A DNA stretch of 64,000 nt from JACCYI01 sp963828075 (GTDB lineage Bacteria > Actinomycetota > Thermoleophilia > Solirubrobacterales > Solirubrobacteraceae). This document shows, piece after piece, positions 43,256 through 50,731 of this stretch. Location: the NCBI GenBank assembly GCA_963828075.1, contig CAWHDH010000021.1:2728001-2792000 (forward strand), given 5' to 3'. The first letter of the stretch is position 1. The number at the start of each line of letters is the position of its first letter. The notes beneath the pieces were generated by a model. That model searched no databases and had not been told where the DNA came from. It saw only the letters and a list, made by a program, of their open reading frames with translations. A program made the translations under genes and the position numbers.

Positions 43256-45325
43256 GTGCGCCGCCGCGCGCCGATCCAACAGAGGATGGCTCGTCACGTG
43301 CGGCCGCCAGAGGCCCGAGACCGGATCCAGCGGCGTAGCCAGTCGCTCGTCTGGTCGTGCGTGATGGGGATGATGCCGGCGACGCTCGGCCTGGCGTACT
43401 CACTGCTCACATGGGACCAGCCGCACCGCGCGTTCATGGCGGCGGTCTGCGTCGTCTGCTTCATGCCGTGGGCGGCGATGCTCGCGGTCGCCCGCCGGCT
43501 CGTCACGAGCCGCTGGCGGCGCCCGGCGATGTTCGGGAGCATGCTCGTGCACCTCGCCTGCACCTCGGCGGCCACCGCCGCGGACGGCGGCGTGACCAGC
43601 CCGATCGCGATCTCGGTCTTCGGGCCCCTGCTCTACGGCGCGACGGCGATCCCGACACGGCTGCTGCCGTGGCTGGCCATGCCCACGCTCGCGTCCTACG
43701 CGGCGATCGCGGTCTGGGCGGGCGCCGCACCGATCGCCTACGTCGCATGCTGCACCGCGGCCGTGCTGGCGGTCACGGTCATCTCGGCCGTCCAGGCCCG
43801 GACGATGGCGCGCCAGCGGATCGCGCTGCGGAGCATCTCGAGGACCGATCCGCTGACCGGGTGCCTGAACCGCCGCGGGTTCGACGAGCGTCTCAACGCC
43901 GAGCTCGCCCTCGCCCGGAAGACCGGCGACCCGGTGACGCTCATGCTCTTCGACCTCGATCGCTTCAAGGAGGTCAACGACACGCACGGGCACGCCGCGG
44001 GCGACGCGCTGCTGTGCTGGAGCGCCGGGATGATCCGCACCTGCGTGCGCACGCACGACGCGGTCGGCCGGATCGGCGGGGACGAGTTCGCGGCGCTGCT
44101 CACCGGCGCCGATGCCCGGCGGGCGCCGGTGGTCGCGGGGCGCATCGAGGCGGCGGTGGCGGAGCGCACGCCGACGAGCATCGGCATCGCGTCCACCGAC
44201 GAGACCGTCACCACCGCCGACGACCTCTACCGGCGTGCCGACGAGCATCTCTACCGGCACAAGAGCCGCCGCCGCGGCGCCGCGGCGGCCGCCCTCGCGC
44301 TCGACCCCGCCGGCATCGAGGAACGCGCCGCCCTGGCCCCCGCGGCGGTGCCCGACGACCGCCAGGAGCGGCGCCGCCGGATGATCACGGGGGGCGGCGC
44401 GCTCACCATCACCGGCCACTTCGCGGCGCTCGCCTACGCGCTGGCGACGCCGGCCGCGGATCATCGCCCGGCGATGATCGCGATCGCGGTCCTGGGCGCC
44501 CTGCTCGGCGGGGCCATGGTCCTCGGGGCCCGCCGCCTGGCGACCGGACCCCACCGCCGGGCGCTCGTCGCCATGGCGGCGCTGGTCAACGTTCTCGCCA
44601 CGGCCGCGCTGGTGTCGCTCGACGGCGGCGCCGCCAGCCCGCTGGTGTTCGGGTTCCTCTCGCCGCTGGCCTACGTCACGATCAGCATGCCCCCGCGCGC
44701 GGTCGCCGTCCTGTCGCCCACGCTCATCGCCGTCTACGTGGCGATCGGCCTCCTCGGTGAGCCGAGCCGCCCGGGCACGGTCGTCGTGTTCGCGATCAGC
44801 CTGCTGACCATCGCGCTCGGCTGCCACGGCCAGGCCGGGCTGGCCGCGCGCCAGCGCGCCTTCCTGGCGCGGACCTCGCGCGTCGACGCGCTGACCGGCT
44901 GCCTGAACCGCCGCGGGTTCGAGGAGCGCCTCGGAGCCGAGCTCGCCGACGCGCATCGCACGGGCCGGTGGTTGACGCTCCTCCTGCTCGACCTCGACGG
45001 CTTCAAGGCGGTCAACGACACCCTGGGCCACGCCGCCGGCGACGAGCTGCTGCGCTGGACGGCCGGGCAGCTCGCGCTCGAGCTGGAGGCGCACGACGCC
45101 GTCGGGCGCCTCGGCGGCGACGAGTTCGCGGTCCTGCTGGCCGGGACGCCCGAGGAGGCCGAACGGCAGATCGCCGCGTTGGCTCAACGCGACCTCGCCA
45201 GCACCGGGGTGGCCCGCCTGCCCCTCGACGGGTCGACGGCGCAGGCGCTCCATCGCCACGCCGACCGCGCGCTCTACGCGGAGAAGGCGCGGCGCGGCGC
45301 AGACGGGCGGCGCCGCGCCGCGTAG
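43256..45325 (+). CDS. Tandem membrane-GGDEF diguanylate cyclase
   Basis: About 689 residues built as two similar modules, each a set of 5-6 short hydrophobic helices followed by a GGDEF domain (motifs at 274-278 and 620-624). Both cyclase domains keep DPLTGCLNRRGF or DALTGCLNRRGF, the metal/substrate stretch (F/L)DLDxFKxVNDTxGHAAGD, and an intact GGDEF. The inhibitory I-site RxxD is present five residues before the first GGDEF (RTHD) but is EAHD before the second. So c-di-GMP feedback may act on module 1 only. An internal duplication of a one-module ancestor is likely. GTG 43256 with GTGGGGGCTGG upstream is preferred; ATG 43286 is the alternative. Confidence 0.9.
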   Translation: MRRRAPIQQRMARHVRPPEARDRIQRRSQSLVWSCVMGMMPATLGLAYSLLTWDQPHRAFMAAVCVVCFMPWAAMLAVARRLVTSRWRRPAMFGSMLVHLACTSAATAADGGVTSPIAISVFGPLLYGATAIPTRLLPWLAMPTLASYAAIAVWAGAAPIAYVACCTAAVLAVTVISAVQARTMARQRIALRSISRTDPLTGCLNRRGFDERLNAELALARKTGDPVTLMLFDLDRFKEVNDTHGHAAGDALLCWSAGMIRTCVRTHDAVGRIGGDEFAALLTGADARRAPVVAGRIEAAVAERTPTSIGIASTDETVTTADDLYRRADEHLYRHKSRRRGAAAAALALDPAGIEERAALAPAAVPDDRQERRRRMITGGGALTITGHFAALAYALATPAADHRPAMIAIAVLGALLGGAMVLGARRLATGPHRRALVAMAALVNVLATAALVSLDGGAASPLVFGFLSPLAYVTISMPPRAVAVLSPTLIAVYVAIGLLGEPSRPGTVVVFAISLLTIALGCHGQAGLAARQRAFLARTSRVDALTGCLNRRGFEERLGAELADAHRTGRWLTLLLLDLDGFKAVNDTLGHAAGDELLRWTAGQLALELEAHDAVGRLGGDEFAVLLAGTPEEAERQIAALAQRDLASTGVARLPLDGSTAQALHRHADRALYAEKARRGADGRRRAA

Positions 45326-45350
45326 CCCGCGGGCCGTCGTCCCGGCCTCG

Positions 45351-45356
45351 TAGAGT
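45351..45356 (+). promoter_or_regulatory. TAGAGT -10-like box, leaderless holB
   Basis: TAGAGT ends ten bases before ATG 45367, between the GGDEF gene stop and holB. Confidence 0.45.
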
Positions 45357-45366
45357 CGGGCGCCGC

Positions 45367-46485
45367 ATGCCCGCCCCGCTCGGCCTCGACGACCACCCGC
45401 ACGCCGCCGCCGTCCTCGGCGCGGCGCTCCCGCCCGCGGGCCGGCCGTCGCACGCCTACCTGTTCCAGGGGCCGGCCGGAACCGGCAAGCGCGACGCCGC
45501 CCGCGCGTTCGCCGCCGCGCTGCTGGCCGAGGGTGCCGCGGATCCGGCGTCGGCCCGCGCGCGCGTGGCGAGCGGGGCGCATCCCGACCTCAGCTGGGTC
45601 GCCCCGAGCGGCGCCCACGAGATGCTCCGGCGCGACGTCGACGAGGCCGTGGTGTCGGCCGCGACGCGCACGCCGTTCGAGGCGCAGCGGCGCGTCTTCG
45701 TCCTCGAGCGCGCCGAGACGATGAACGACGAGGCGGCCAACCGGCTGCTCAAGACGCTCGAGGAGCCGGCGGACTACGTCGTCCTGATCCTGCTCACTGA
45801 CCGGCCGAGCCAGGTGCTGCCGACGATCGCGTCGCGCTGCCAGCCGGTCCGCTTCGACCCGCTCGGGGCGGACGCGATCGCCGCGCGGCTGGAGTCGCGG
45901 GGGGTCGGGCCGGCCGCGGCGCAGGCGTGCGCGCGGCTGGGGCTCGGCGACGCCGAGCGCGCGCTGTCGCTCGCGCTCGCCGACGGCCCCGCGCTGCGCG
46001 CCCACGCCGAGACGTTCGCGCGCGCCCCGCTGCGGGAGGCGACGGCGGCTGCGCGGCCCTGGGGCGCGCTGCTGGCCACGGCCGCCAAGCGCGCGAACGC
46101 CGCGGAGGCCGAGCTCGAGGCGGCGCTCGCCGACGAGCTCGAGACGCTCGCGAAGTCCGAGAAGCGCAAGCGGCAGACCGAGTACGCCGAGCGGGCCAAG
46201 CGCGCCAGCCGCCGCGCGCGGACCCAGAGCCTCGACCTCTCGCTCCAGCTCGCCGGCCTCTGGTATCGCGACCTCGCGTGCCTCGCCGCCGGTGTGCCCG
46301 AGCTCGCCTACCACGCAGACCGCGCCGACGAGCTCGCCGCCGACGCCGCCGGTCGCGACCCCGCCGCGCTGCGCGACGCCGTCGAGCTCGTCGAGGACAC
46401 GCGCGCCCGCCTGACGCTCAACGTCACCGAGGAGCTGGCGCTCGAGGCGCTGGCCTACCGGCTCGAGCGCCGGCTGGTCTTTTAG
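45367..46485 (+). CDS. holB: DNA polymerase III subunit delta-prime
   Basis: 372 residues. AAA+ clamp-loader module: HAYLFQGPAGTGKRDAARAF is the P-loop (~28-47), ERAETMNDEAANRLLKTLEEP is the diagnostic delta-prime/gamma motif, followed by SRCQPVRF. The zinc-module cysteines usual in gamma and delta-prime are absent in the short segment (ARVASGAHPDLSWV), as in many actinobacteria. A Lys/Arg-rich helix SEKRKRQTEYAERAKRASRRAR near 255-280 precedes the C-terminal collar. It loads the sliding clamp with tau/gamma and delta. It ends at a perfect terminator hairpin. Confidence 0.92.
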   Translation: MPAPLGLDDHPHAAAVLGAALPPAGRPSHAYLFQGPAGTGKRDAARAFAAALLAEGAADPASARARVASGAHPDLSWVAPSGAHEMLRRDVDEAVVSAATRTPFEAQRRVFVLERAETMNDEAANRLLKTLEEPADYVVLILLTDRPSQVLPTIASRCQPVRFDPLGADAIAARLESRGVGPAAAQACARLGLGDAERALSLALADGPALRAHAETFARAPLREATAAARPWGALLATAAKRANAAEAELEAALADELETLAKSEKRKRQTEYAERAKRASRRARTQSLDLSLQLAGLWYRDLACLAAGVPELAYHADRADELAADAAGRDPAALRDAVELVEDTRARLTLNVTEELALEALAYRLERRLVF

Positions 46486-46499
46486 AGAGCGCCCGCGAC

Positions 46500-46529
46500 G
46501 TCCGGGTCCTCATCGAGGAGGACCCGGAC
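46500..46529. terminator. Perfect 12-bp hairpin terminator
   Basis: GTCCGGGTCCTC (46500-46511), loop ATCGAG, GAGGACCCGGAC (46518-46529). It lies between convergent holB and the binding-protein gene and should serve both. Confidence 0.8.
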
Positions 46530-46584
46530 TTCGCGGTGACGCTGCGTGACGGCGCGTCTGAGGAGGGGTCCCGCGCCGTCGTCG

Positions 46585-47688
46585 TCAGCGGTTCTCGGGG
46601 CAGTGCTTCTCGTACTCCCCGACACACACGTCCTTCCAGTTGGTGAAGTCGTCGGCGATCACGGTGTCGGCCACGTTGTCCTTGGTCACCGCGACCGGCT
46701 TGAGCAGGATCGTCGGAACCTTCTTCTTCCCGTTGTCGGTCTCGCCGGTGATCCCGGACGGCTTCTTGCCCTGGGCGAGCTCGACCGCCAGGTTCCCGGC
46801 GAGCGCGGCCTGCTCGCGGATCGAGAAGTAGACGGTCATGCACTGCTCGCCGGCGAGGATGTGCTGGACCGCCTCGGTCGTCCCGTCGAGGCCGGTCAGC
46901 GGCACCATGTCGAGCTTGCGGGCCTTGAGCGCCGAGACCACGGCGTTGGCGAGCCCGTCGTTGGCGGCCAGGACCGCGTCGATCTTGTTGCCCTCCTTCT
47001 GGAGCATCTGCTCGAAGATCGTCAGCGCCTTCTGGACGTCCCAGTTCGGGACCTCCTGGCGGGCGGCCTCCTCGAGCGTCCCGTCGCCGAACGCCTTCTC
47101 GAGGACCGGGTCGTAGCCCTCGATCAGGAAGCCGGAGAACGAGTCGGTCGGCGCGCCGTCGAGGATCGCTACGCGTGCCGGCTTGGCCGCCGAGTCGCCG
47201 AGGCAGGTGAGCAGCCCCTCGCCCTGCAGGCGCCCCGCCTCGACGGCGTCGCCCGAGACGTAGTAGTCCGAGTTGCCGTTCTCCGTCAGGCGGTCGTAGT
47301 CGATGACCTTGACGCCCTTGGACTGCGCGTCGTCGACGATCGCCGCGCCGCTGCCGGAGTCGAGGTTGACGAGCAGCAGCGTCTTGGCGCCGGCGTTGAT
47401 CGCCTGCTCGGCCTGGGCGCGCTGCTGGCTCTTGTCGCCCTGGGCGTTGTTGATGATGTAGTCGTCCTTCTTCAGGCCGGCCTTGGTGAAGGCCTCCACG
47501 AAGAAGCGCCGGTCGGCCTTCTCCCAGCGATCCGACGTGGCGGAGTCGGGCAGCAGCACCCCGATCTTGCCGTTGAGCTTGGAACCCGAGTCGGCGGCCT
47601 TCTCATCGGTGGCGGCCTGCTTGTCGTCGCCGCCGCACGCGGCGAGAAGGGCGCAGAGCACGGCGAGCAAGGTGGTACGACGCAGCAC
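46585..47688 (-). CDS. Sugar ABC transporter substrate-binding lipoprotein (XylF/RbsB type)
   Basis: 367 residues. Signal with lipobox ALLAAC, Cys18 being the lipid-modified residue. The mature part is a type I periplasmic-binding fold: IGVLLPDSATSDRWEKADRRFF, VNLDSGSGAAIVDDAQSKGVKVIDYDR, YYVSGDAVEAGRLQGE, AVLAANDGLANAVVSALKA and PLTGLDGTTEAVQ(H)ILAGEQCMTVYF, closest in style to xylose-binding XylF. No permease or ATPase gene is nearby, so it must share a transporter encoded elsewhere or act in sensing. GTG 47688 with AGGGAG eight bases upstream is the start. A 15-bp palindrome lies 22 bp before it; the next gene is a ROK repressor. Confidence 0.9.
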   Translation of the reverse strand: MLRRTTLLAVLCALLAACGGDDKQAATDEKAADSGSKLNGKIGVLLPDSATSDRWEKADRRFFVEAFTKAGLKKDDYIINNAQGDKSQQRAQAEQAINAGAKTLLLVNLDSGSGAAIVDDAQSKGVKVIDYDRLTENGNSDYYVSGDAVEAGRLQGEGLLTCLGDSAAKPARVAILDGAPTDSFSGFLIEGYDPVLEKAFGDGTLEEAARQEVPNWDVQKALTIFEQMLQKEGNKIDAVLAANDGLANAVVSALKARKLDMVPLTGLDGTTEAVQHILAGEQCMTVYFSIREQAALAGNLAVELAQGKKPSGITGETDNGKKKVPTILLKPVAVTKDNVADTVIADDFTNWKDVCVGEYEKHCPENR

Positions 47689-47709
47689 GGAAGGCTCCCT
47701 TGGTTGCAA

Positions 47710-47724
47710 TAGGAAACATTCCTA
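47710..47724 (-). promoter_or_regulatory. Operator-like palindrome before the sugar-binding gene
   Basis: TAGGAA-ACA-TTCCTA is a perfect inverted repeat. On the minus strand it overlaps a possible -10 (TAGGAAT) 17 bp after TTGCGC. The ROK repressor encoded next door is the obvious candidate to bind. Confidence 0.55.
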
Positions 47725-47758
47725 ACATAGGCCTGCGTCGAGCGCAAGCCCCGACTCG

Positions 47759-48958
47759 TCAGACGGCGGCCACGCGACCGTCGCCCGCGCGGTCCCGAAA
47801 GACGGTGTCGCGGGCGATCTCGACGCCGGTGGCGATCGCGCCGAGCACGACCGCGTCGTCGCCGAGACGGCTCGTCACCACCTCGGGGCGCAGCGGGGTG
47901 AGCTCCTCGAGGTGGGCGAGCAACGGTGCGCGCAGCAGCTCGAGGTTGCGGCCGACGCCGCCGCCGAGGACCACCAGCTCGGGGTCGATCATCGCCGCCG
48001 CCGTCGCCACGACGAGCGCGAGCCGCTGCGCCTCGCCCGCCACCACCCGCAGGGCGGTGGCGTCGCCCGCGGCGGCCGCCTCGAAGACGCGCTTGGCCGA
48101 CAGCGGCGGCGCCATGCCCAGCTCGCGGGCGAGCTCGACGACGCCGTCGGCCGACGCCGCGGCCTCCAGCGAGCCGCGGGTCCGCGCGGCGCCGCCCGGC
48201 CCGAAAGGGAGGAAGCCGACCTCGCCCGCCGCCCCGCGGGCGCCGCGGAACAGCTCGCCGTCGAGCACCAGGCCCATGCCGACGCCGGTGCCGACCGACA
48301 GGAAGACGAACGTGCGGGCCTGCGCGCCGGCGCCGAACTCGCGCTCGCCCAGGGCCGCCAGGTTGACGTCGTTCTCCACCGTGGTGGGTTCCCCGAGCGC
48401 GGTGTTGAGCGCCGCGAGCAGGCCGGGGCGACCCCAGCCGGGGAGGTTCATGGCGTAGACGAGGCGCCCGCTCGCCCGGTCGACGACCCCCGGCGTGCCG
48501 ACCACCGTGTGCGTCACGGCGGCGGCTGACAGCGACGCCTTGGCCGCGACGTCGGCATGCAGCGCCGCGACCGCGCGCACGAGCGAGGCGGCGCTGCGGG
48601 CGCGGTTGCGCTCGTCCGTGCGGGCGAGCACGGTGCCGGACAGATCGGCGGCCGCAGCGCGCAGCCAGACTCGCCCGACGTCGATGCCGACGACGTGGCC
48701 GGCGCTCGCGTCGGGCTCGTAGACGAGCGCGGCGCGGCCGCGCGGCCCGGCGGCGTGTCCGACGTGGCGGACGAGGCCGACGCGCTCGAGGTTGGCGAGC
48801 GCCTGGGAGACGGTCGGCTTGGACAGACCCGTGTCCCGGGCGAGCTGAGCGCGCGAGCGCGGCCCGGCCTGGCGGAGGTGGTCGAGGAGCGCCCGCTCGT
48901 TGATCGCGCGCAGCAGGCGGGGGGTTCCGATGCCGGTGTCGTCGCTCGCGGCGGACAT
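47759..48958 (-). CDS. ROK-family transcriptional repressor (XylR/NagC type)
   Basis: 399 residues. N-terminal winged HTH (residues ~15-75: RALLDHLRQAGPRSRAQLARDTGLSKPTVSQALANLERVGLV), then a ROK domain with the ATPase-like VGIDVGRVWLRAAAADLSG, the central PTTVENDVNLAALGEREFG, VFLSVGTGVGMGLVLDGELFRG, and a GAAGEVGFLPFG segment where the typical His and CxCGxxGC zinc site of ROK proteins is replaced. Repressors of this type leave DNA on binding a sugar. It lies between the binding-protein gene and the divergent ROK kinase, with similar GGAAAC sites before both. ATG 48958. Confidence 0.92.
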   Translation of the reverse strand: MSAASDDTGIGTPRLLRAINERALLDHLRQAGPRSRAQLARDTGLSKPTVSQALANLERVGLVRHVGHAAGPRGRAALVYEPDASAGHVVGIDVGRVWLRAAAADLSGTVLARTDERNRARSAASLVRAVAALHADVAAKASLSAAAVTHTVVGTPGVVDRASGRLVYAMNLPGWGRPGLLAALNTALGEPTTVENDVNLAALGEREFGAGAQARTFVFLSVGTGVGMGLVLDGELFRGARGAAGEVGFLPFGPGGAARTRGSLEAAASADGVVELARELGMAPPLSAKRVFEAAAAGDATALRVVAGEAQRLALVVATAAAMIDPELVVLGGGVGRNLELLRAPLLAHLEELTPLRPEVVTSRLGDDAVVLGAIATGVEIARDTVFRDRAGDGRVAAV

Positions 48959-48986
48959 CGTGCGCGAGTGTAAGCGGCTGTGTAAG

Positions 48987-49001
48987 GTAAGGAAACTATA
49001 C
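48987..49001. promoter_or_regulatory. Operator-like site between ROK repressor and ROK kinase
   Basis: GTAAGGAAACTATAC is a loose inverted repeat sharing the AGGAAAC core with the palindrome at 47710-47724. In the divergent space it could control both genes. Confidence 0.4.
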
Positions 49002-49036
49002 GAATTGATGCCCCCATCCCGGTCGAGGACGACTTC

Positions 49037-49936
49037 GTGGTCGGCATCGACTTCGGCGGCACGAAGACGGCCGTCGCCACCGCGACCCTCGACGGGGAGC
49101 GGATGCTGACGAGCGGCCGCATCGAGACGCGCGCCGACGACGGCGCCGACCAGGCGGTCGCGCGGGCGCTGGTGGCGGCGCGCGAGGTCATCGCTCGGAC
49201 GGCGGCCGCGGGCGGCGGGGCGTGCGTGGCGGCGGCCGCCGTCAGCCCGGGGATCGTCGGGGAGGGGGCCGTGCTGCTCTCGCCGAACATCCCGGGGTGG
49301 GACGGCCTCGCGCTGCCCGCGGCGATCCGCACCGGGCTCGGGCTGCACGACGTCGCCTGCGGGACCGACGTCAAGGCGGCCGCGCTGGCCGAGGCGCGCT
49401 CAGGCGCCCTGCAGGGCGCCTCCCCGGCGATCTTCCTCTCGCTCGGCACCGGCATCGCGTCGGCGCTGATCGTCGACGGCAAGGTGCTGACGGGGGCCCA
49501 CGGTGCGTCCGGGGAGATCGGCTACGCGCTGCGGCGCCCGAACGATGCGGGGATCGCCGGTGGCCGCGCGCCGCTCGAGGAGGCGGTCGGCGGCCGCGGC
49601 CTCGGCCTGCGGGCGTCCGCCCTGCTCGGCGAGCCGGTCACCGCCGCCGGCGCTTTCGCGCACGCCGACCCGCGGGTGATCGCCCTGGTCGACGACGCGC
49701 TCGACGAGCTCGCCATGCACATCGCCAACCACGCGCTGCTCGTCGACCCGGTGCGGATCGCGGTCGGCGGCGGGCTCATGGGCTCGGGCGACCGGATCCT
49801 GGCCGCGCTCGAGCGGTGCGTGCGCCGTGCCGTCCCGTTCCCGCCGGAGATCATCCCCGCCGCGTTCGCCGACGACGGCGCGCTGCGCGGCGCCCTCGCG
49901 CTCGCCGCCGGGTGCGTGCGGTCGCCGATCGGGTAG
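49037..49936 (+). CDS. ROK-family sugar kinase-like protein
   Basis: 299 residues. Phosphate-1 motif VVGIDFGGTKTAVA, the central VACGTDVKAAALAEARSG (Asp in the catalytic position), the phosphate-2 region IFLSLGTGIASALIVDGKV and adenosine motif RIAVGGGLMGSG fit ROK glucokinase/hexose kinases. The zinc site is missing: GASGEIGY has Tyr where the ligand His belongs, and no CxCGxxGC follows. So it is a divergent kinase, possibly for glucose or another hexose, or a non-catalytic relative. GTG 49037 is used (no strong ribosome site). fdhD starts 9 bp downstream, so the kinase and the formate genes may share a message. Confidence 0.85.
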   Translation: MVGIDFGGTKTAVATATLDGERMLTSGRIETRADDGADQAVARALVAAREVIARTAAAGGGACVAAAAVSPGIVGEGAVLLSPNIPGWDGLALPAAIRTGLGLHDVACGTDVKAAALAEARSGALQGASPAIFLSLGTGIASALIVDGKVLTGAHGASGEIGYALRRPNDAGIAGGRAPLEEAVGGRGLGLRASALLGEPVTAAGAFAHADPRVIALVDDALDELAMHIANHALLVDPVRIAVGGGLMGSGDRILAALERCVRRAVPFPPEIIPAAFADDGALRGALALAAGCVRSPIG

Positions 49937-49945
49937 GGATCCGCC

Positions 49946-50731
49946 ATGTCGGGCACCGAGGTCCACGTCCACGGCGCCCACGCCGCCGTCATCGCCCCCG
50001 GCCTCGCCGACGAGGTGGCCGTCGAGGAGCCGCTCGAGATCCGCGTCGACGGCCGGCCGCTCGTGGTCACGATGCGCACCCCCGGCCACGACTCCGAGCT
50101 CGCGCTCGGCTTCCTGTTCGGCGAGGGCCTGATCGACGGGCCGCGCGCCGTGGGACCGCCGGACGACTTCGCCGCCAACACGGTCAGCGTCGCCGGCCCG
50201 CTCGACCGCACCCCGGACGCGCGCGCCTTCTTCACCAGTTCGAGCTGCGGGGTGTGCGGCAAGGGCGCGCTCGAGCAGGTCGCGGTCCACGCCCCACCCG
50301 TCCCCGACGACGCGCCCGGGGCGCCGCTCGCCCGCGCGCTGCTCGCGGGCCTGCCCGACCGGCTGCGCCAGCCCACCTTCGCGAGGACGGGCGGGCTGCA
50401 CGCCACCGGCCTGTTCACCCCGTCGGGTGAGCTGGTGTTCGCGCGCGAGGACGTCGGGCGCCACAACGCGATGGACAAGGTCATCGGCCGGACGCTGCTC
50501 GACGACGGCGTGGTCGGTCCGCCGCTGCACGGATACTTGCTCTGCGTGAGCGGCCGCCTGTCCTTCGAGCTCGTCCAGAAGGCCGCGGTCGCCGGCGTGC
50601 CGGTGCTCGTCGGCGTCGGCGCGCCCACGTCCCTGGCGGTCCGCCTCGCCGCCGACCGGAACCTCACGCTGGGCGGCTTCGCGCGCGATGGGCGCGTCAA
50701 CGTCTACACCGGGGCGCACCGCGTCGTATGA
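49946..50731 (+). CDS. fdhD: Formate dehydrogenase accessory sulfurtransferase
   Basis: 261 residues. MRTPGHDSELALGFLFGEG, SSSCGVCGKG with the catalytic Cys pair (~101-104), REDVGRHNAMDKVIG and LLCVSGRLSFELVQKAA are the FdhD signature blocks. FdhD moves sulfur from a cysteine desulfurase to the bis-MGD cofactor, without which formate dehydrogenase is inactive. A short leader GTAGGGAT precedes the ATG. Its stop overlaps the start of the catalytic subunit gene (ATGA at 50728-50731), so chaperone and client are made together. Confidence 0.95.
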   Translation: MSGTEVHVHGAHAAVIAPGLADEVAVEEPLEIRVDGRPLVVTMRTPGHDSELALGFLFGEGLIDGPRAVGPPDDFAANTVSVAGPLDRTPDARAFFTSSSCGVCGKGALEQVAVHAPPVPDDAPGAPLARALLAGLPDRLRQPTFARTGGLHATGLFTPSGELVFAREDVGRHNAMDKVIGRTLLDDGVVGPPLHGYLLCVSGRLSFELVQKAAVAGVPVLVGVGAPTSLAVRLAADRNLTLGGFARDGRVNVYTGAHRVV

